A DNA stretch of 64,000 nucleotides, taken from Bacillus sp. CHD6a (GTDB lineage: Bacteria; Bacillota; Bacilli; Bacillales; Bacillaceae_I). The DNA is taken from NCBI RefSeq assembly GCF_001293645.1, contig NZ_LBMD01000002.1, positions 248,001-312,000 on the forward strand, written 5' to 3'. This document shows positions 41,582 to 50,854 of this stretch, in pieces. Every line of letters starts with the position of its first letter. Position 1 is the stretch's first letter. The position numbers and the translations under genes are program-made. The notes beneath the pieces were generated by a model that saw only the letters and a program-made list of their open reading frames with translations, was not told the origin of the DNA and searched no databases.

Positions 41582-41768
41582 CGATTTGTTTGACCCTGCC
41601 GACTTGTCCGTCTTGGAGGCGGACTTTGATGCCGTGGGGGTGGTTGGGGGATTTGGTCAGGATATCTTTGACGATCCCGCTTGTAAGTTTGCCTGTGCGT
41701 TGGTCTTGTTTAAGTACAATTTTAACTGTTTGGCCGATAGAGATATCTGACCGTTTTTGTCCATTCAT
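41571..41768 (-). CDS. ywbE: YwbE family protein
   Basis: 65 residues, matching the small YwbE/DUF2196 family nearly throughout: RSDISIGQTVKIVLKQDQRT, then KLTSGIVKDILTKSPNHPHGIKV and LQDGQVGRVKQI. It is a compact beta-barrel-like protein of unknown function that is widely conserved in Firmicutes and other bacteria. It stands alone on the minus strand, 64 nt after the GDPD gene start region. Confidence 0.9.
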   Translation of the reverse strand: MNGQKRSDISIGQTVKIVLKQDQRTGKLTSGIVKDILTKSPNHPHGIKVRLQDGQVGRVKQIEKA

Positions 41769-41832
41769 TTGTAGAGCCTCGCGTTTTCATATTTACTACT
41801 AGTTATTATAGCATATCAGAGCTCCCGTATCC

Positions 41833-42783
41833 TCAGTATCCCATTTCCTTCCTCACCTCGAGCAGTAGGTCTGGGCGATTGGTCAGGATCCCATCTGCCC
41901 CGCGTTCAAGCAAGTAGCGCATCGTTTCCTTATCATCAATCGTCCAGTAGTGCATCTGCACGCCGCTCCGTTGCGCATCGCCTATCAGCCTCTTATTTGT
42001 TAAATCGAAGATACTCTCTTGTAAAGGTACTTGAAAGGCATCTACGTCTGGATTATACAAGTTGCGGACAAATAGCTTGTGAAGAAGGACGAATCTAGTG
42101 ATTTCCTGTCTGCCACCAACAAGTGCCACTTTCCCCTTTGTTATACGATTAAATGTCTCCAAAATTTCCTGGTCAAAGGAGGCGACAAGCAACGTATCTT
42201 CTCTGTTATACTGTTTGGTCAGCTCCCATAGCTTCCTTGCAATCTCTTCAAATTTTTCAGGAGGGTTGGTGTCTTTTATCTCGATCTCGATTCGGGTGTT
42301 AGGAAAGGTTTGAAACATCTCTTCCACGGTAGGGATGGTAGTTCCTTTTCCACGATAACTGTTATTGCCTTCAAGATCTACGAAATGAAAGCCTGCATCT
42401 AACTGTTTTATTTCCTCTAAGGTCAGCTCTGCAACCGTTCCTTGCCCATTAGTAGTCCGATCGACGGTGGGGTCATGGATTGCAACTAGGTGCCCGTCTC
42501 TGGTGATATGTATATCTGTTTCTAGAACATCAACCCCCATTTCGACGGCCTGCTCAAATGCGATCATCGTATTGGAAGGGGCTAGGTGTTCCCCGCCTTG
42601 ATGGGCAATAACTAACGGGACTCCACCATTTTCAAAAAAAGGTTTTGATGCTTGTTTGTTAATTGGGAAAAAAGTGAAAATAAAACCTAGTGTGCCAAGC
42701 GTTCCGACAATGGTCCCCAAGGTTACCAAAACTTTTCTTTTCTTACGGGTTTTCTTTTTTGAAGGAATAGTAATTTCGGCCAT
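41833..42783 (-). CDS. Glycerophosphodiester phosphodiesterase, membrane-anchored
   Basis: 316 residues. A basic stretch (KKKTRKKRK) precedes one N-terminal helix (residues about 18-42), so the enzyme is anchored facing outwards. The GDPD barrel has the catalytic and metal motifs IAHQGGEHLAPSNT, VDVLETDIHITRDGHLVAIHD and RIEIEIKD. The C-terminal HYWTIDDKETMRYLLERGADGILTNRPDLL is typical. It hydrolyses glycerophosphodiesters to an alcohol and glycerol 3-phosphate, as in lipid or teichoic acid turnover. Confidence 0.9.
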   Translation of the reverse strand: MAEITIPSKKKTRKKRKVLVTLGTIVGTLGTLGFIFTFFPINKQASKPFFENGGVPLVIAHQGGEHLAPSNTMIAFEQAVEMGVDVLETDIHITRDGHLVAIHDPTVDRTTNGQGTVAELTLEEIKQLDAGFHFVDLEGNNSYRGKGTTIPTVEEMFQTFPNTRIEIEIKDTNPPEKFEEIARKLWELTKQYNREDTLLVASFDQEILETFNRITKGKVALVGGRQEITRFVLLHKLFVRNLYNPDVDAFQVPLQESIFDLTNKRLIGDAQRSGVQMHYWTIDDKETMRYLLERGADGILTNRPDLLLEVRKEMGY

Positions 42784-42843
42784 GTGTGAACAACCTTTCT
42801 ATTTTCGTCTATTAGTACTTTAATTATAGAATACTCAGAAAAT

Positions 42844-42878
42844 AAAAAAAGAGGGCAGCCGTAAATTTTCGGCTCCCC
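42844..42878 (-). terminator. Terminator of the HpaB-like gene
   Basis: On the minus strand GGGGAGCCG pairs with CGGCTGCCC (one mismatch), followed by seven T residues (complement of 42844-42850). Confidence 0.8.
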
Positions 42879-42899
42879 TTGGTCAGCTAGTAAATGAGC

Positions 42900-44345
42900 T
42901 CATTCTAAAAACCCTAACTCCCTCGCGACATCGTCTACAAGTTCTTTTCGGTTGTATTCTTGATACAGTCCCATGGCTAATCGGGTTGGACACCCAAAGA
43001 AGAAGCGTTCGTACAGGGTTTGACGGGAACCGAACGCACTCATGCTGACATCCCAAGCTAATCGGAACAGTTTGATGCGACTTTTCGCATCAGTTGTGGC
43101 GGATTGAAGGTATTGGTCAATGTCGGGGCGTATTGGAGATTCCATGTCAGCTTCTGTCGGGATGGATACCAGTCCGCTAGCACCAAGCAGCTGCAGAATT
43201 TCCATAAATCTTGGATACACTTTCGGAAACTGCACGACCGCAACGGACAAAGGCGTGACGTCCGGAATCATTGTTCCATGTTTATCTGGCTTAGCGTTGA
43301 TTTCTGAAGCAAGGAGCAATGCTTTATGATTTTCCACTGCAATGATCATCTCGCTTATCTTTTCTTTTACATGGCCATATTCGCCAATCGCAATGGTGTT
43401 GACTAAAAGTTGTGCAATCCCTAAAACAAACTCAGCTTTCATCACCTGTCTTGACACGACCTGGTGGGTGACAAGCGGTTTAAAATTACTAAATGAATAC
43501 AGTTTATTGGCGACATCAATATTTTCCGATACAAATACCCGTTCCCACGGCACCAAAACATTATCTAGTACGACAATAGCATCCATCTCCTCGAACCTTG
43601 ACCCAAGTGGATGGTTGAACCGAGAAGAGTCATAAGAAAAGGATTCACGACAGATAAATTTCAGTCCTTCTGTGTTACTTGGAATACTGAATGCATATGC
43701 GAAGGGTTCTTCAAACATTTTCAATCCAGAAGACGAGATGATAATCTCATCTGTGATCCCACCTTGTGTAGCCAACAACCTCGCGCCCTTAATGATAATC
43801 CCTTCCGATGTTTTATCAATCATCCGTGCCGCTACAATATTATCCTCATCCTCGTAATGAAAAGATGAGCGGTTTACTTGTGGGGAGATAAATGTATGAG
43901 TGAAAGAGAGATCCTTTTCTCTAGCGTACTCATAAAAGTTTTTCAGGTTCTTTGGAAATTGCGGTCCTTGTTCCTCGAGTAGGTCCGCAGAGGAGGCCAG
44001 AGCCATCAAGGTAGAGTTTTTGTAGTCGGGGGAACGCCCCATCATTCCAAAGGTTGATTTTGCCCAAACCTGAACCATCTTTCGTCTTTTCTCCAGATCC
44101 TCTTTAGTTGTTGGCCGGAGAAAAGAAGTTCCTACCAGATTTCCGGTTGAATCAGATTTAAATGTCATAATGTCTTTGTACTTTTCATCGTGTTGCATAT
44201 CAAACAAAGCAGCTTGACTTTTCATGACTCCTGAAAAAGCCGGGTGCTCTGAAATATTACCTTGGACCTGTTTTCCGTTATGCCATACATTTGCCTGAAG
44301 CGAGTTGATTCGGTCCAAATACTGTTTGCCATTGATTATTCCCAT
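42900..44345 (-). CDS. 4-hydroxyphenylacetate 3-monooxygenase-type hydroxylase (HpaB family, YoaI-like)
   Basis: 481 residues from the ATG at 44345, with AAAGGGTGA 5 nt upstream; a GTG at 44354 is less likely. It shows the HpaB N-terminal domain (GKQYLDRINSLQANVWHNGK), the flavin pocket area (THTFISPQVNRS, GARLLATQGGITDEIII) and the helical C-terminal domain. These enzymes use reduced FAD to hydroxylate phenols to catechols and need a separate reductase (HpaC), which is not nearby. The upstream gene is divergent and no aromatic-degradation genes are adjacent, so the substrate is open. Confidence 0.87.
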   Translation of the reverse strand: MGIINGKQYLDRINSLQANVWHNGKQVQGNISEHPAFSGVMKSQAALFDMQHDEKYKDIMTFKSDSTGNLVGTSFLRPTTKEDLEKRRKMVQVWAKSTFGMMGRSPDYKNSTLMALASSADLLEEQGPQFPKNLKNFYEYAREKDLSFTHTFISPQVNRSSFHYEDEDNIVAARMIDKTSEGIIIKGARLLATQGGITDEIIISSSGLKMFEEPFAYAFSIPSNTEGLKFICRESFSYDSSRFNHPLGSRFEEMDAIVVLDNVLVPWERVFVSENIDVANKLYSFSNFKPLVTHQVVSRQVMKAEFVLGIAQLLVNTIAIGEYGHVKEKISEMIIAVENHKALLLASEINAKPDKHGTMIPDVTPLSVAVVQFPKVYPRFMEILQLLGASGLVSIPTEADMESPIRPDIDQYLQSATTDAKSRIKLFRLAWDVSMSAFGSRQTLYERFFFGCPTRLAMGLYQEYNRKELVDDVARELGFLE

Positions 44346-44485
44346 GCATCTCACCCTTTGCCGAGATTACTTCTTTCAATGTATGCATATGGGATTGTCT
44401 GATTTCCAAATGTGCTTTCATCCACATTTTCAATGGCCCTCATAGCGTGGTATAGTGAGGAAAAGAAGGTCTGGAGGGAGAGAAA

Positions 44486-45595
44486 ATGGAGCAGGAATGG
44501 AAGGAACTTGATACACCGACCCTATTATTGGAAAAAGAGATTTTAATGGGAAATATCCGTAAAATGGGCGAATTTGCTCGGATGAAAAATGTAAGTTTGC
44601 GACCGCATATTAAAACGCATAAATCCGTCGAGATTGCCAGACTACAGATGGAGCATGGGGCAATTGGCATCACCACTGCAAAAGTACAAGAAGCAGAAGT
44701 GATGGCCGCATCAGGAATTAAAGATATCTTGGTCGCTTATCCGGTTTCAAGCCCTGCAAAAATAGAACGAATTATTGCTCTTTTGAATCAAGGTGTGGAT
44801 TTGAAAGTTACCGTGGATAATTTAGATCAGGTTAAGATACTTCAAAAAGCATTGGAACAAACGAATCACACGTTAGAAGTCTGGATAAAAGTGAATTCTG
44901 GTTTGAACCGATGTGGCGTCGAGCCGGGAGAGGGAGCCTTAGAGCTTGCAAGAGCAATAATCTTATTATCACGGCTTCGAATTGGCGGTATCTTCACCCA
45001 TGCCGGTCATTCCTATGGAGCAAATGGACAGGAAGAGCTAGAGCGCATTGCACTAGCGGAAGCAAATGCGGTGGTCAAAAGCGCCGAAGCATGTGAAAAC
45101 GCAGGTATTCCGATTGTGGTAAGAAGTGTCGGTTCTACCCCCACTTATCGACTCTCTGGATTAGTTGATGGAATAACAGAAGTACGGCCCGGCAACGCCG
45201 TCTTTTTTGATAGCATTCAAGTAGGACTTGGTGTAGCAGACAGATCAGAATGTGCGTTAACTGTTTTGGCCTCTGTCGTGGGTGTTTATAAAGATAGAAT
45301 GGTTTTGGATACAGGTAGTAAAACATTGTGTCTGGATAAGGGTGCACATGGATTAGACTCTGTTAAGGGATATGGCTATGTAGTAGACCATCCGGAACTG
45401 ACGATTGAGAGGCTGTCCGAGGAGCATGGTGTGGCGGTCTTTGAAGGTAGCTGCAAATTGCGACTGAATGATAAAGTGCGCATTATTCCAAATCATGCGT
45501 GTACAGTGGCTAATATGTTTGATGAGTATGTGGTTGTGGATGGGGATTGCGTTGTGGATAAGTGGAAGGTGGATGCGAGGGGGATGCGGAAGTAA
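44486..45595 (+). CDS. D-threonine aldolase / D-serine dehydratase-like PLP enzyme
   Basis: 369 residues. It is a fold-type III PLP protein: the N-terminal barrel has the PLP lysine in RPHIKTHKS near residue 44, followed by GITTAKVQEAEVMAASG and VNSGLNRCGVEPG. The C-terminal beta domain carries the metal site IPNHACTVANMFDE, the mark of the metal-activated D-threonine aldolase and D-serine dehydratase group. It should cleave or deaminate a D-beta-hydroxy amino acid. GGAGGGAGAG precedes the ATG. It is divergent from the HpaB-like gene and converges with the dipeptidase. Confidence 0.87.
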   Translation: MEQEWKELDTPTLLLEKEILMGNIRKMGEFARMKNVSLRPHIKTHKSVEIARLQMEHGAIGITTAKVQEAEVMAASGIKDILVAYPVSSPAKIERIIALLNQGVDLKVTVDNLDQVKILQKALEQTNHTLEVWIKVNSGLNRCGVEPGEGALELARAIILLSRLRIGGIFTHAGHSYGANGQEELERIALAEANAVVKSAEACENAGIPIVVRSVGSTPTYRLSGLVDGITEVRPGNAVFFDSIQVGLGVADRSECALTVLASVVGVYKDRMVLDTGSKTLCLDKGAHGLDSVKGYGYVVDHPELTIERLSEEHGVAVFEGSCKLRLNDKVRIIPNHACTVANMFDEYVVVDGDCVVDKWKVDARGMRK

Positions 45596-45620
45596 GCCGC
45601 ACCCCAAACCATCACTAGAC

Positions 45621-47009
45621 TTACTCCACATCCAACGCTACCGCCAATTCCTCCCAATACGCACAAAGTGTCAGCAAACCTTTATCAAAATTCTTCAGCT
45701 TAAAATTTTCATTTGGTGCATGCACATTGTCAGAAGGCAGTCCAAAGCCCATCAACACAATAGGTGCTTGCAACACTTCATCCAAGGTCGAAACAATTGG
45801 TAAAGAGCCGCCACCACGGGTAAAAGTGGTCTGAACTTCCCAAACCTTTTCAAAAGCATGATTTGCCGCTTGAATGGCAGGGTGATTGAATGGTGTCACA
45901 AAAGGCGCTCCTTTGTCAAAAAGGGAAACGGTTACTTCTACGCCAGCAGGTTTATGCATCGTAACGTGTTCCTGCAAAAGTGCCAGAATTTCATCGGGAT
46001 CCTGATCTGGTACGAGGCGGCATGTTATTTTCGCATGTGCTTCAGATGGAAGGACCGTTTTAATTCCTTCTCCTTGGAATCCACCGTATACGCCGTTTAT
46101 TTCCAGAGTCGGACGTACCCATGTCCGTTCATAAAAGCTATATCCTTTTTCTCCATAAAATTCTTGTACCCCAACTTCTTCTTTAACAGAAGCTTCATTA
46201 AAACCAATCGCTTCAAAGGCTGCTTTCTCTTCTGAGGTCAATGGAACAACCTTGTCATAGAAACCATCGACTGTGACCAAGCCATCGCCGTTATGAAAAG
46301 AATTTAGCAATTCCACCACTGCATGGATCGGATTAGCCACAGCTCCCCCGTAAAGACCGGAGTGGAGGTCACGTTTTGGGCCTTTTACATCTAGTTGAAA
46401 TCCGCACATCCCGCGCAGACCATAGCAGATGGTTGGTTTGTCTTCTTCAATCATCGATGTGTCTGACACCACCACTACATCAGCAGCAAGCAATTCTTTA
46501 TTTTCCTCAATAAATGTTGGCAAATTCGGACTGCCGACTTCTTCCTCTCCTTCTATACAAAACTTAAAGTTAAATGGCAGTGTTCCCGTCGTCGCAAGAA
46601 CAGCCTCCACTGCCTTTATATGCATAAAGGTTTGCCCTTTGTCATCGCTAGCACCGCGTGCGTAAATGCGCTCATCACGGATTGCGGGTTCAAAAGGCGG
46701 GGTATCCCATAAATGAAGGGGGTCAACGGGCTGAACATCATAGTGCCCATATATTAGTACGGTGGGCTTGTCCTCTCCTGCGTGCAGCCAATCACCATAT
46801 ACAACGGGGTGTCCTTCTGTTGGGTACAACGAAACATTTTCCATTCCAAGCCTTCTTAAAGATTCTGCCATCCATTGTGCAGCTCGTAATGTATCTGCAT
46901 TATGTGCCGGCAGGGCGCTTACACTAGGAATTGATAAAAGATCCTTTAACTCTTCTAAATGCCTTTTTCTATGGTCTGATAAATAAGAAGTAATGGTTGC
47001 GGTTGTCAT
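45621..47009 (-). CDS. M20 family dipeptidase/metallopeptidase
   Basis: 462 residues. Zinc-binding and catalytic segments are present: LIYGHYDVQPVD, GASDDKGQ, CIEGEEEVGSPN and SDTSM, with a dimerisation domain between (YGLRGMCGFQLDVKGPKRDLHSG). The final ligand is in the SDNVHAPNE segment. It is a cytosolic dipeptidase of the CNDP/Dug1-like subgroup, releasing amino acids from small peptides. Its start overlaps the stop of the amidase gene by 4 nt, so the two form an operon, perhaps for use of amide-blocked peptides. Confidence 0.9.
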   Translation of the reverse strand: MTTATITSYLSDHRKRHLEELKDLLSIPSVSALPAHNADTLRAAQWMAESLRRLGMENVSLYPTEGHPVVYGDWLHAGEDKPTVLIYGHYDVQPVDPLHLWDTPPFEPAIRDERIYARGASDDKGQTFMHIKAVEAVLATTGTLPFNFKFCIEGEEEVGSPNLPTFIEENKELLAADVVVVSDTSMIEEDKPTICYGLRGMCGFQLDVKGPKRDLHSGLYGGAVANPIHAVVELLNSFHNGDGLVTVDGFYDKVVPLTSEEKAAFEAIGFNEASVKEEVGVQEFYGEKGYSFYERTWVRPTLEINGVYGGFQGEGIKTVLPSEAHAKITCRLVPDQDPDEILALLQEHVTMHKPAGVEVTVSLFDKGAPFVTPFNHPAIQAANHAFEKVWEVQTTFTRGGGSLPIVSTLDEVLQAPIVLMGFGLPSDNVHAPNENFKLKNFDKGLLTLCAYWEELAVALDVE

Positions 47010-48496
47010 GATTTTACCTCCGTTTTTTGAAATGTAGGTGCTTTACGAAGCTTTGTTGTTTGTTCATAACCATAGGCAATTTGAATGAGGGTGCTCTCTT
47101 CAAAGGCTCTTGCGGTAAATGTCACACCAACTGGTTTTCCTTCTTTTGTATAGCCAGCAGGAACAGTAATGGAAGGATAACCAGCCTTGGCAGGAATACC
47201 GGCGCCGAAGTTGTTAGGCGTGAGAATTGCGTCAAGTCTATGTTCTTTCATGACGGCATCTATACCGCCTTCCCTAGACCGATAAAGATCTTTTTCACGA
47301 CTAGAGATATATTCTTCTTCGGTTAATGTACCAGTGTATTTTTCACTTTCTTCCAAGACAGTCTGCTTATGCTGAAGCATTTTAGAGGGATTTTTTTCAT
47401 TAAAAGCAATTAAATCTTTTAAACTCTTAATCGTTACAGAAGGACCGGTGTTGCGCAAGTAAGCGTTTAGACTTGGCTTAAATTCATAAAATAACGTATG
47501 GTAATCCCATTCTTCTTTTGCAAACGGAATGTCGATGGAACCTATGACTTCTGCACCTTTTTCTCTAAGGGTAGCAATTGCTTCTTCCATAAGTAGGGCT
47601 TCCTCGTCAGTGAAATAGGTGAAATAAGGGTCGCGGGCCACTCCTATCCGCATCCCGTTAAGTCCTTCATTTAATAGGAAAGAAGTGTAGGATATTCCCG
47701 GATTCGGATTTGTTTTGGTGGCAGTATCTTTTTCATCTGGTTGAGTTAGGGCACTTAGAACGATGGCAGCATCTTTGACTGTTTTGGTCATTGGCCCGGC
47801 AGTATCCTGACTAAAGGATATAGGGATAATCCCCTTGCGGCTGATAAGGCCAACAGTTGGTTTAATGCCGACAATGGAATTGGAACTTGCAGGACTTAAA
47901 ATAGAACCGGAAGTCTCCGTACCAATCGCAGCTGCTGCTAAGCCGGCAGCGACTGCAGCGCCGGAACCGCTACTTGAACCACCAACATCAAATTGGCCGG
48001 GACCATAAGGGTTAAGGACTTGTCCACCTCTAGAGCTGTAGCCGTTCGGCATCTTTTCCGTCATGAAATTAGCCCATTCCGTCATATTGGTTTTGCCAAG
48101 GATGACTGCTCCAGCTTTTCTTAATTGGCTTGCGACGGTGGAATCCTTTGTTGCCACATGATGTTCCAAAGCAAGAGAGCCTGCGCTTGTATGCATCATA
48201 TCGCCTGTATCAATATTATCTTTTAACAGAATGGGAATGCCGTGAAGAGGCCCACGTGCACCGGACTGTTTTCTTTCCAAGTCAAGCGCTTCGGCAATAA
48301 ATAGTGCATCAGGATTAACTTCAAGCACCGAGTTCAACTTTGGCCCGTTTTTATCATATTTGCTGATACGGTGAAGATACATAAGAACTAAATCTTTTGA
48401 AGTAACTTTGCCATTTGCCATCGCCGCTTGCAGCTCCTCAATCGTCGCATTCGGCAACCAATCGTCCACAAGCCCAGAGAGTTTCGGGTGGTTCAT
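47006..48496 (-). CDS. Amidase signature family hydrolase
   Basis: 496 residues. The Ser-cisSer-Lys triad regions are visible: the lysine in PILLKDNIDTGDM, the cis-serine in DVGGSSSGSGAAVAAGLA, and the nucleophile region ETSGSILSPASSNSIVGIKP. No signal peptide is seen, so it is cytosolic. The family hydrolyses amides ranging from small amides to peptide C-terminal amides. It is the first gene of a two-gene operon with an M20 dipeptidase. AAAGGAGG lies upstream of the ATG. A MITE-like element occupies the region behind its promoter. Confidence 0.9.
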   Translation of the reverse strand: MNHPKLSGLVDDWLPNATIEELQAAMANGKVTSKDLVLMYLHRISKYDKNGPKLNSVLEVNPDALFIAEALDLERKQSGARGPLHGIPILLKDNIDTGDMMHTSAGSLALEHHVATKDSTVASQLRKAGAVILGKTNMTEWANFMTEKMPNGYSSRGGQVLNPYGPGQFDVGGSSSGSGAAVAAGLAAAAIGTETSGSILSPASSNSIVGIKPTVGLISRKGIIPISFSQDTAGPMTKTVKDAAIVLSALTQPDEKDTATKTNPNPGISYTSFLLNEGLNGMRIGVARDPYFTYFTDEEALLMEEAIATLREKGAEVIGSIDIPFAKEEWDYHTLFYEFKPSLNAYLRNTGPSVTIKSLKDLIAFNEKNPSKMLQHKQTVLEESEKYTGTLTEEEYISSREKDLYRSREGGIDAVMKEHRLDAILTPNNFGAGIPAKAGYPSITVPAGYTKEGKPVGVTFTARAFEESTLIQIAYGYEQTTKLRKAPTFQKTEVKS

Positions 48497-48584
48497 TCAA
48501 AAAACCTCCTTTATAATTTGGGGTAAGCATTAAACAGTATCTCCTGTAGATGGTAGTGCAAGGTGTGAGACCACGAGGCAAAGC

Positions 48585-48856
48585 GAAGCAACTGAAAAAC
48601 AGAACATCATGTAATTAGTAATTTCAAGCTGTGGATTGGAGCAAAAGGCGAAGACTCCTCGAAAATGCTACGCATTTTCTTCGTGCGATGAATCGCTGCC
48701 GAAGCCTTCCTTGTCCTGAGGGAGATAGCTGTAGCTTGAGACCCCTCAATCGTTGCGAGGGGGCTCAAGCACAGCCCCTAGGAAAGCGAAGCCGTTTGCG
48801 GAAATCCACAGCGGCGTTTAAACAATTACTACAATCAAAGACTTTTTCAGAGCCTC
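48585..48856 (-). mobile_element. MITE-like element copy A
   Basis: About 272 bp bounded by GAAGCAACTGAAAAA (48585-48599) and TTTTTCAGAGCCTC (48843-48856), related to the outer inverted repeats of the other copies. Inner inverted repeats are GCTGTGGATT (48628-48637) and AATCCACAGC (48803-48812). The interior is GC-rich and self-complementary. After it, 48857-48920 carries a fragment (CCCGCGGAAAGCG, GGAACGGAAATCTACAG) of a related variant. No transposase is encoded. Confidence 0.8.
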
Positions 48857-49015
48857 AAGTACCGTCCCGCGGAAAGCGTACACCTGGAACGGAAATCTAC
48901 AGGAAGTTAGGCCAGTAAACTTTTTTCAACATCCTACCAATAATAATAATTCAAACTATTTAAAAAACATAGTAATAAAGGTATGATAATAAGATAATAT
49001 ATAAATTTCAAGATA

Positions 49016-49033
49016 TTCGTTTCGCTAAACGAA
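49016..49033 (+). promoter_or_regulatory. Palindrome before the ABC exporter operon
   Basis: TTCGTTT-CGCT-AAACGAA (49016-49033) is a perfect 7-bp inverted repeat just upstream of the exporter start, following an A/T-rich stretch that could hold the promoter. It is a candidate operator for an efflux regulator not encoded here. The rest of 48921-49111 shows only A/T-rich sequence and the ribosome binding site. Confidence 0.4.
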
Positions 49034-49111
49034 GTACCGCATGCGTTTCAAATAGATTTACTCATTTCAACGCAGACTAAACAGATTGAAAGGTTTGGAG
49101 GATTACGTATT

Positions 49112-50854
49112 ATGGGGAGAATTTTTTCATACTTAAAACCGTATAGGCTGGCCGTATCAATCGCCTTGCTCCTAATGCTGACAGAACTCGTTGTGGAGCT
49201 GTTGCATCCGCTTCTAATGGCAAAAATAATTGATGAAGGAATTTTGACAGGCGACTTGGATGCAGTGATGAAATGGGGAGGTATCATGGTGTTGTTCTCC
49301 TTTATCGCTTTTGCTGCAGGAGTTACTAACTCTTTTTTTGCTGCCCATGTCAGTCAAAATTTCGGATTTGACATTAGAAGAGGGTTATTTGGAAAAATAC
49401 AGTCGTTTTCGTTTGCAAATTTTAGCTTGTTTCCGACTTCTTCCCTCATCACAAGAATGACAAACGATGTCACCCAAATTCAAAATACAGTCTTTATGAG
49501 TTTACGAATCATGCTCCGGGCACCGCTTCTTGTGGTAGGTGGCGTGATTATGGCCTTGATTGTAAATTGGCAGCTGGCTATATTTCTTGTCATTGGGGTA
49601 CCGGTCCTTTTCCTTTTCCTGATATGGGTGATGAAAAAAGGTGGTGCGCTGTTCAAAGCTGTACAGGAAAAACTGGATGGCGTGAATAATGTTATGCGAG
49701 AAAACCTTGGAGGCATCCGCTTAATTAAAGCTTTTCTCCGTAGAAAGCATGAAATTAATCGATTTGGACGTGCAAGTGAGGAGTTAAAGGATCAGACGGT
49801 ATCTGCACTTCGATTGATGGAGATTACTATGCCGATACTCCTACTAATTATGAACGGAAGCATCCTTGCTGTGCTATGGTTCGGTACAATCGGCGTCTCA
49901 AACGGCGGTGCCCAAGTAGGGGAAGTTGTCGCAATTGTCAACTATGCTACCAGAATCACCGGTGCACTTTCTATCTTTTCTTTTATAATCATGGCATTTG
50001 CGCGTGCGAAAGCCTCTGCTCATAGGATAACAGATGTGTTGGAGGAAGAAATAGATCTAGTGGATAAGATAGATGTGGATAAGGAAGCGACATTCCTTAA
50101 TGGTGAAATTGAATTTGAGTCGGTAGCGTTTCGTTATCCAAACACAGACATTCCGGTTTTAGAGGATATCAGCTTCCGTGCCGAAGCAGGATCGACCGTT
50201 GCTATTATGGGAGCCACAGGTGCTGGTAAATCTTCCTTATTCCAATTAATTCCTAGGCTTTACGATGTGGATCAAGGAATCATCCGAGTAGATGGAAAAG
50301 ACTTAACGGATCTGTCTTTGAAAAAACTGAGAAAACAAATTGGTTATGTGCCACAGGAAGCACTTCTTTTTTCAGGAACGGTTAAAGAAAATATCGCCTG
50401 GGGGAAAGAGGATGCTACATTAGAAGAAATCATTCAGGTAGCGAAGGATGCACAGATTCATGAAACCATTGATCGTTTGCCCAAAAAGTATGAGACGGTT
50501 CTCGGCCAAAAAGGGGTCAATCTCTCCGGTGGACAAAAACAACGTCTTTCCATTGCAAGGGCTCTTGTGAGGAAACCGAAGATACTTATGCTAGATGACA
50601 GTACAAGCGCACTTGATCTAAAAACAGAAGCAAAGCTGCTCGCGGCCATTAAGAAGTATCAATGTACGATGTTCATTGTGACACAAAAGGTAAGTACAGC
50701 CATGGAAGCAGATAAAATCCTTCTTATTGAAGACGGAATGCTCCTGGAAGAGGGAAGTCATGACAAACTTATGGCTACCTCTGATCTTTATATGAAGATT
50801 TATCAGTCGCAGTTTGGAACGGAGGTGGCAGAACATGTCCAAGCGTATAAGTAG
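49112..50854 (+). CDS. yfiB: Heterodimeric ABC exporter half, degenerate-site subunit (YfiB-like)
   Basis: 580 residues: a six-helix exporter membrane domain (1-310) and an ATPase domain. Walker A is GATGAGKSS and the signature is the canonical LSGGQKQRLSIAR. Walker B ends MLDDSTSALD, with Asp replacing the catalytic Glu, and the switch histidine is replaced by Gln in FIVTQKVST. This subunit therefore supplies the non-hydrolysing Walker site and the good signature motif. It pairs with the next gene, which it overlaps by 20 nt. N-terminal sequence and partner resemble B. subtilis YfiB/YfiC (multidrug exporter type). GGTTTGGAGG lies upstream. Confidence 0.85.
   Translation: MGRIFSYLKPYRLAVSIALLLMLTELVVELLHPLLMAKIIDEGILTGDLDAVMKWGGIMVLFSFIAFAAGVTNSFFAAHVSQNFGFDIRRGLFGKIQSFSFANFSLFPTSSLITRMTNDVTQIQNTVFMSLRIMLRAPLLVVGGVIMALIVNWQLAIFLVIGVPVLFLFLIWVMKKGGALFKAVQEKLDGVNNVMRENLGGIRLIKAFLRRKHEINRFGRASEELKDQTVSALRLMEITMPILLLIMNGSILAVLWFGTIGVSNGGAQVGEVVAIVNYATRITGALSIFSFIIMAFARAKASAHRITDVLEEEIDLVDKIDVDKEATFLNGEIEFESVAFRYPNTDIPVLEDISFRAEAGSTVAIMGATGAGKSSLFQLIPRLYDVDQGIIRVDGKDLTDLSLKKLRKQIGYVPQEALLFSGTVKENIAWGKEDATLEEIIQVAKDAQIHETIDRLPKKYETVLGQKGVNLSGGQKQRLSIARALVRKPKILMLDDSTSALDLKTEAKLLAAIKKYQCTMFIVTQKVSTAMEADKILLIEDGMLLEEGSHDKLMATSDLYMKIYQSQFGTEVAEHVQAYK

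Noticed and set aside
48631-48918. Open frame encoding a basic peptide (DWSKRRRLL-type)
   Set aside because: The frame lies wholly in MITE copy A and the following fragment, and similar frames occur on copies B and C because of the shared repeat; there is no ribosome binding site or coding bias.
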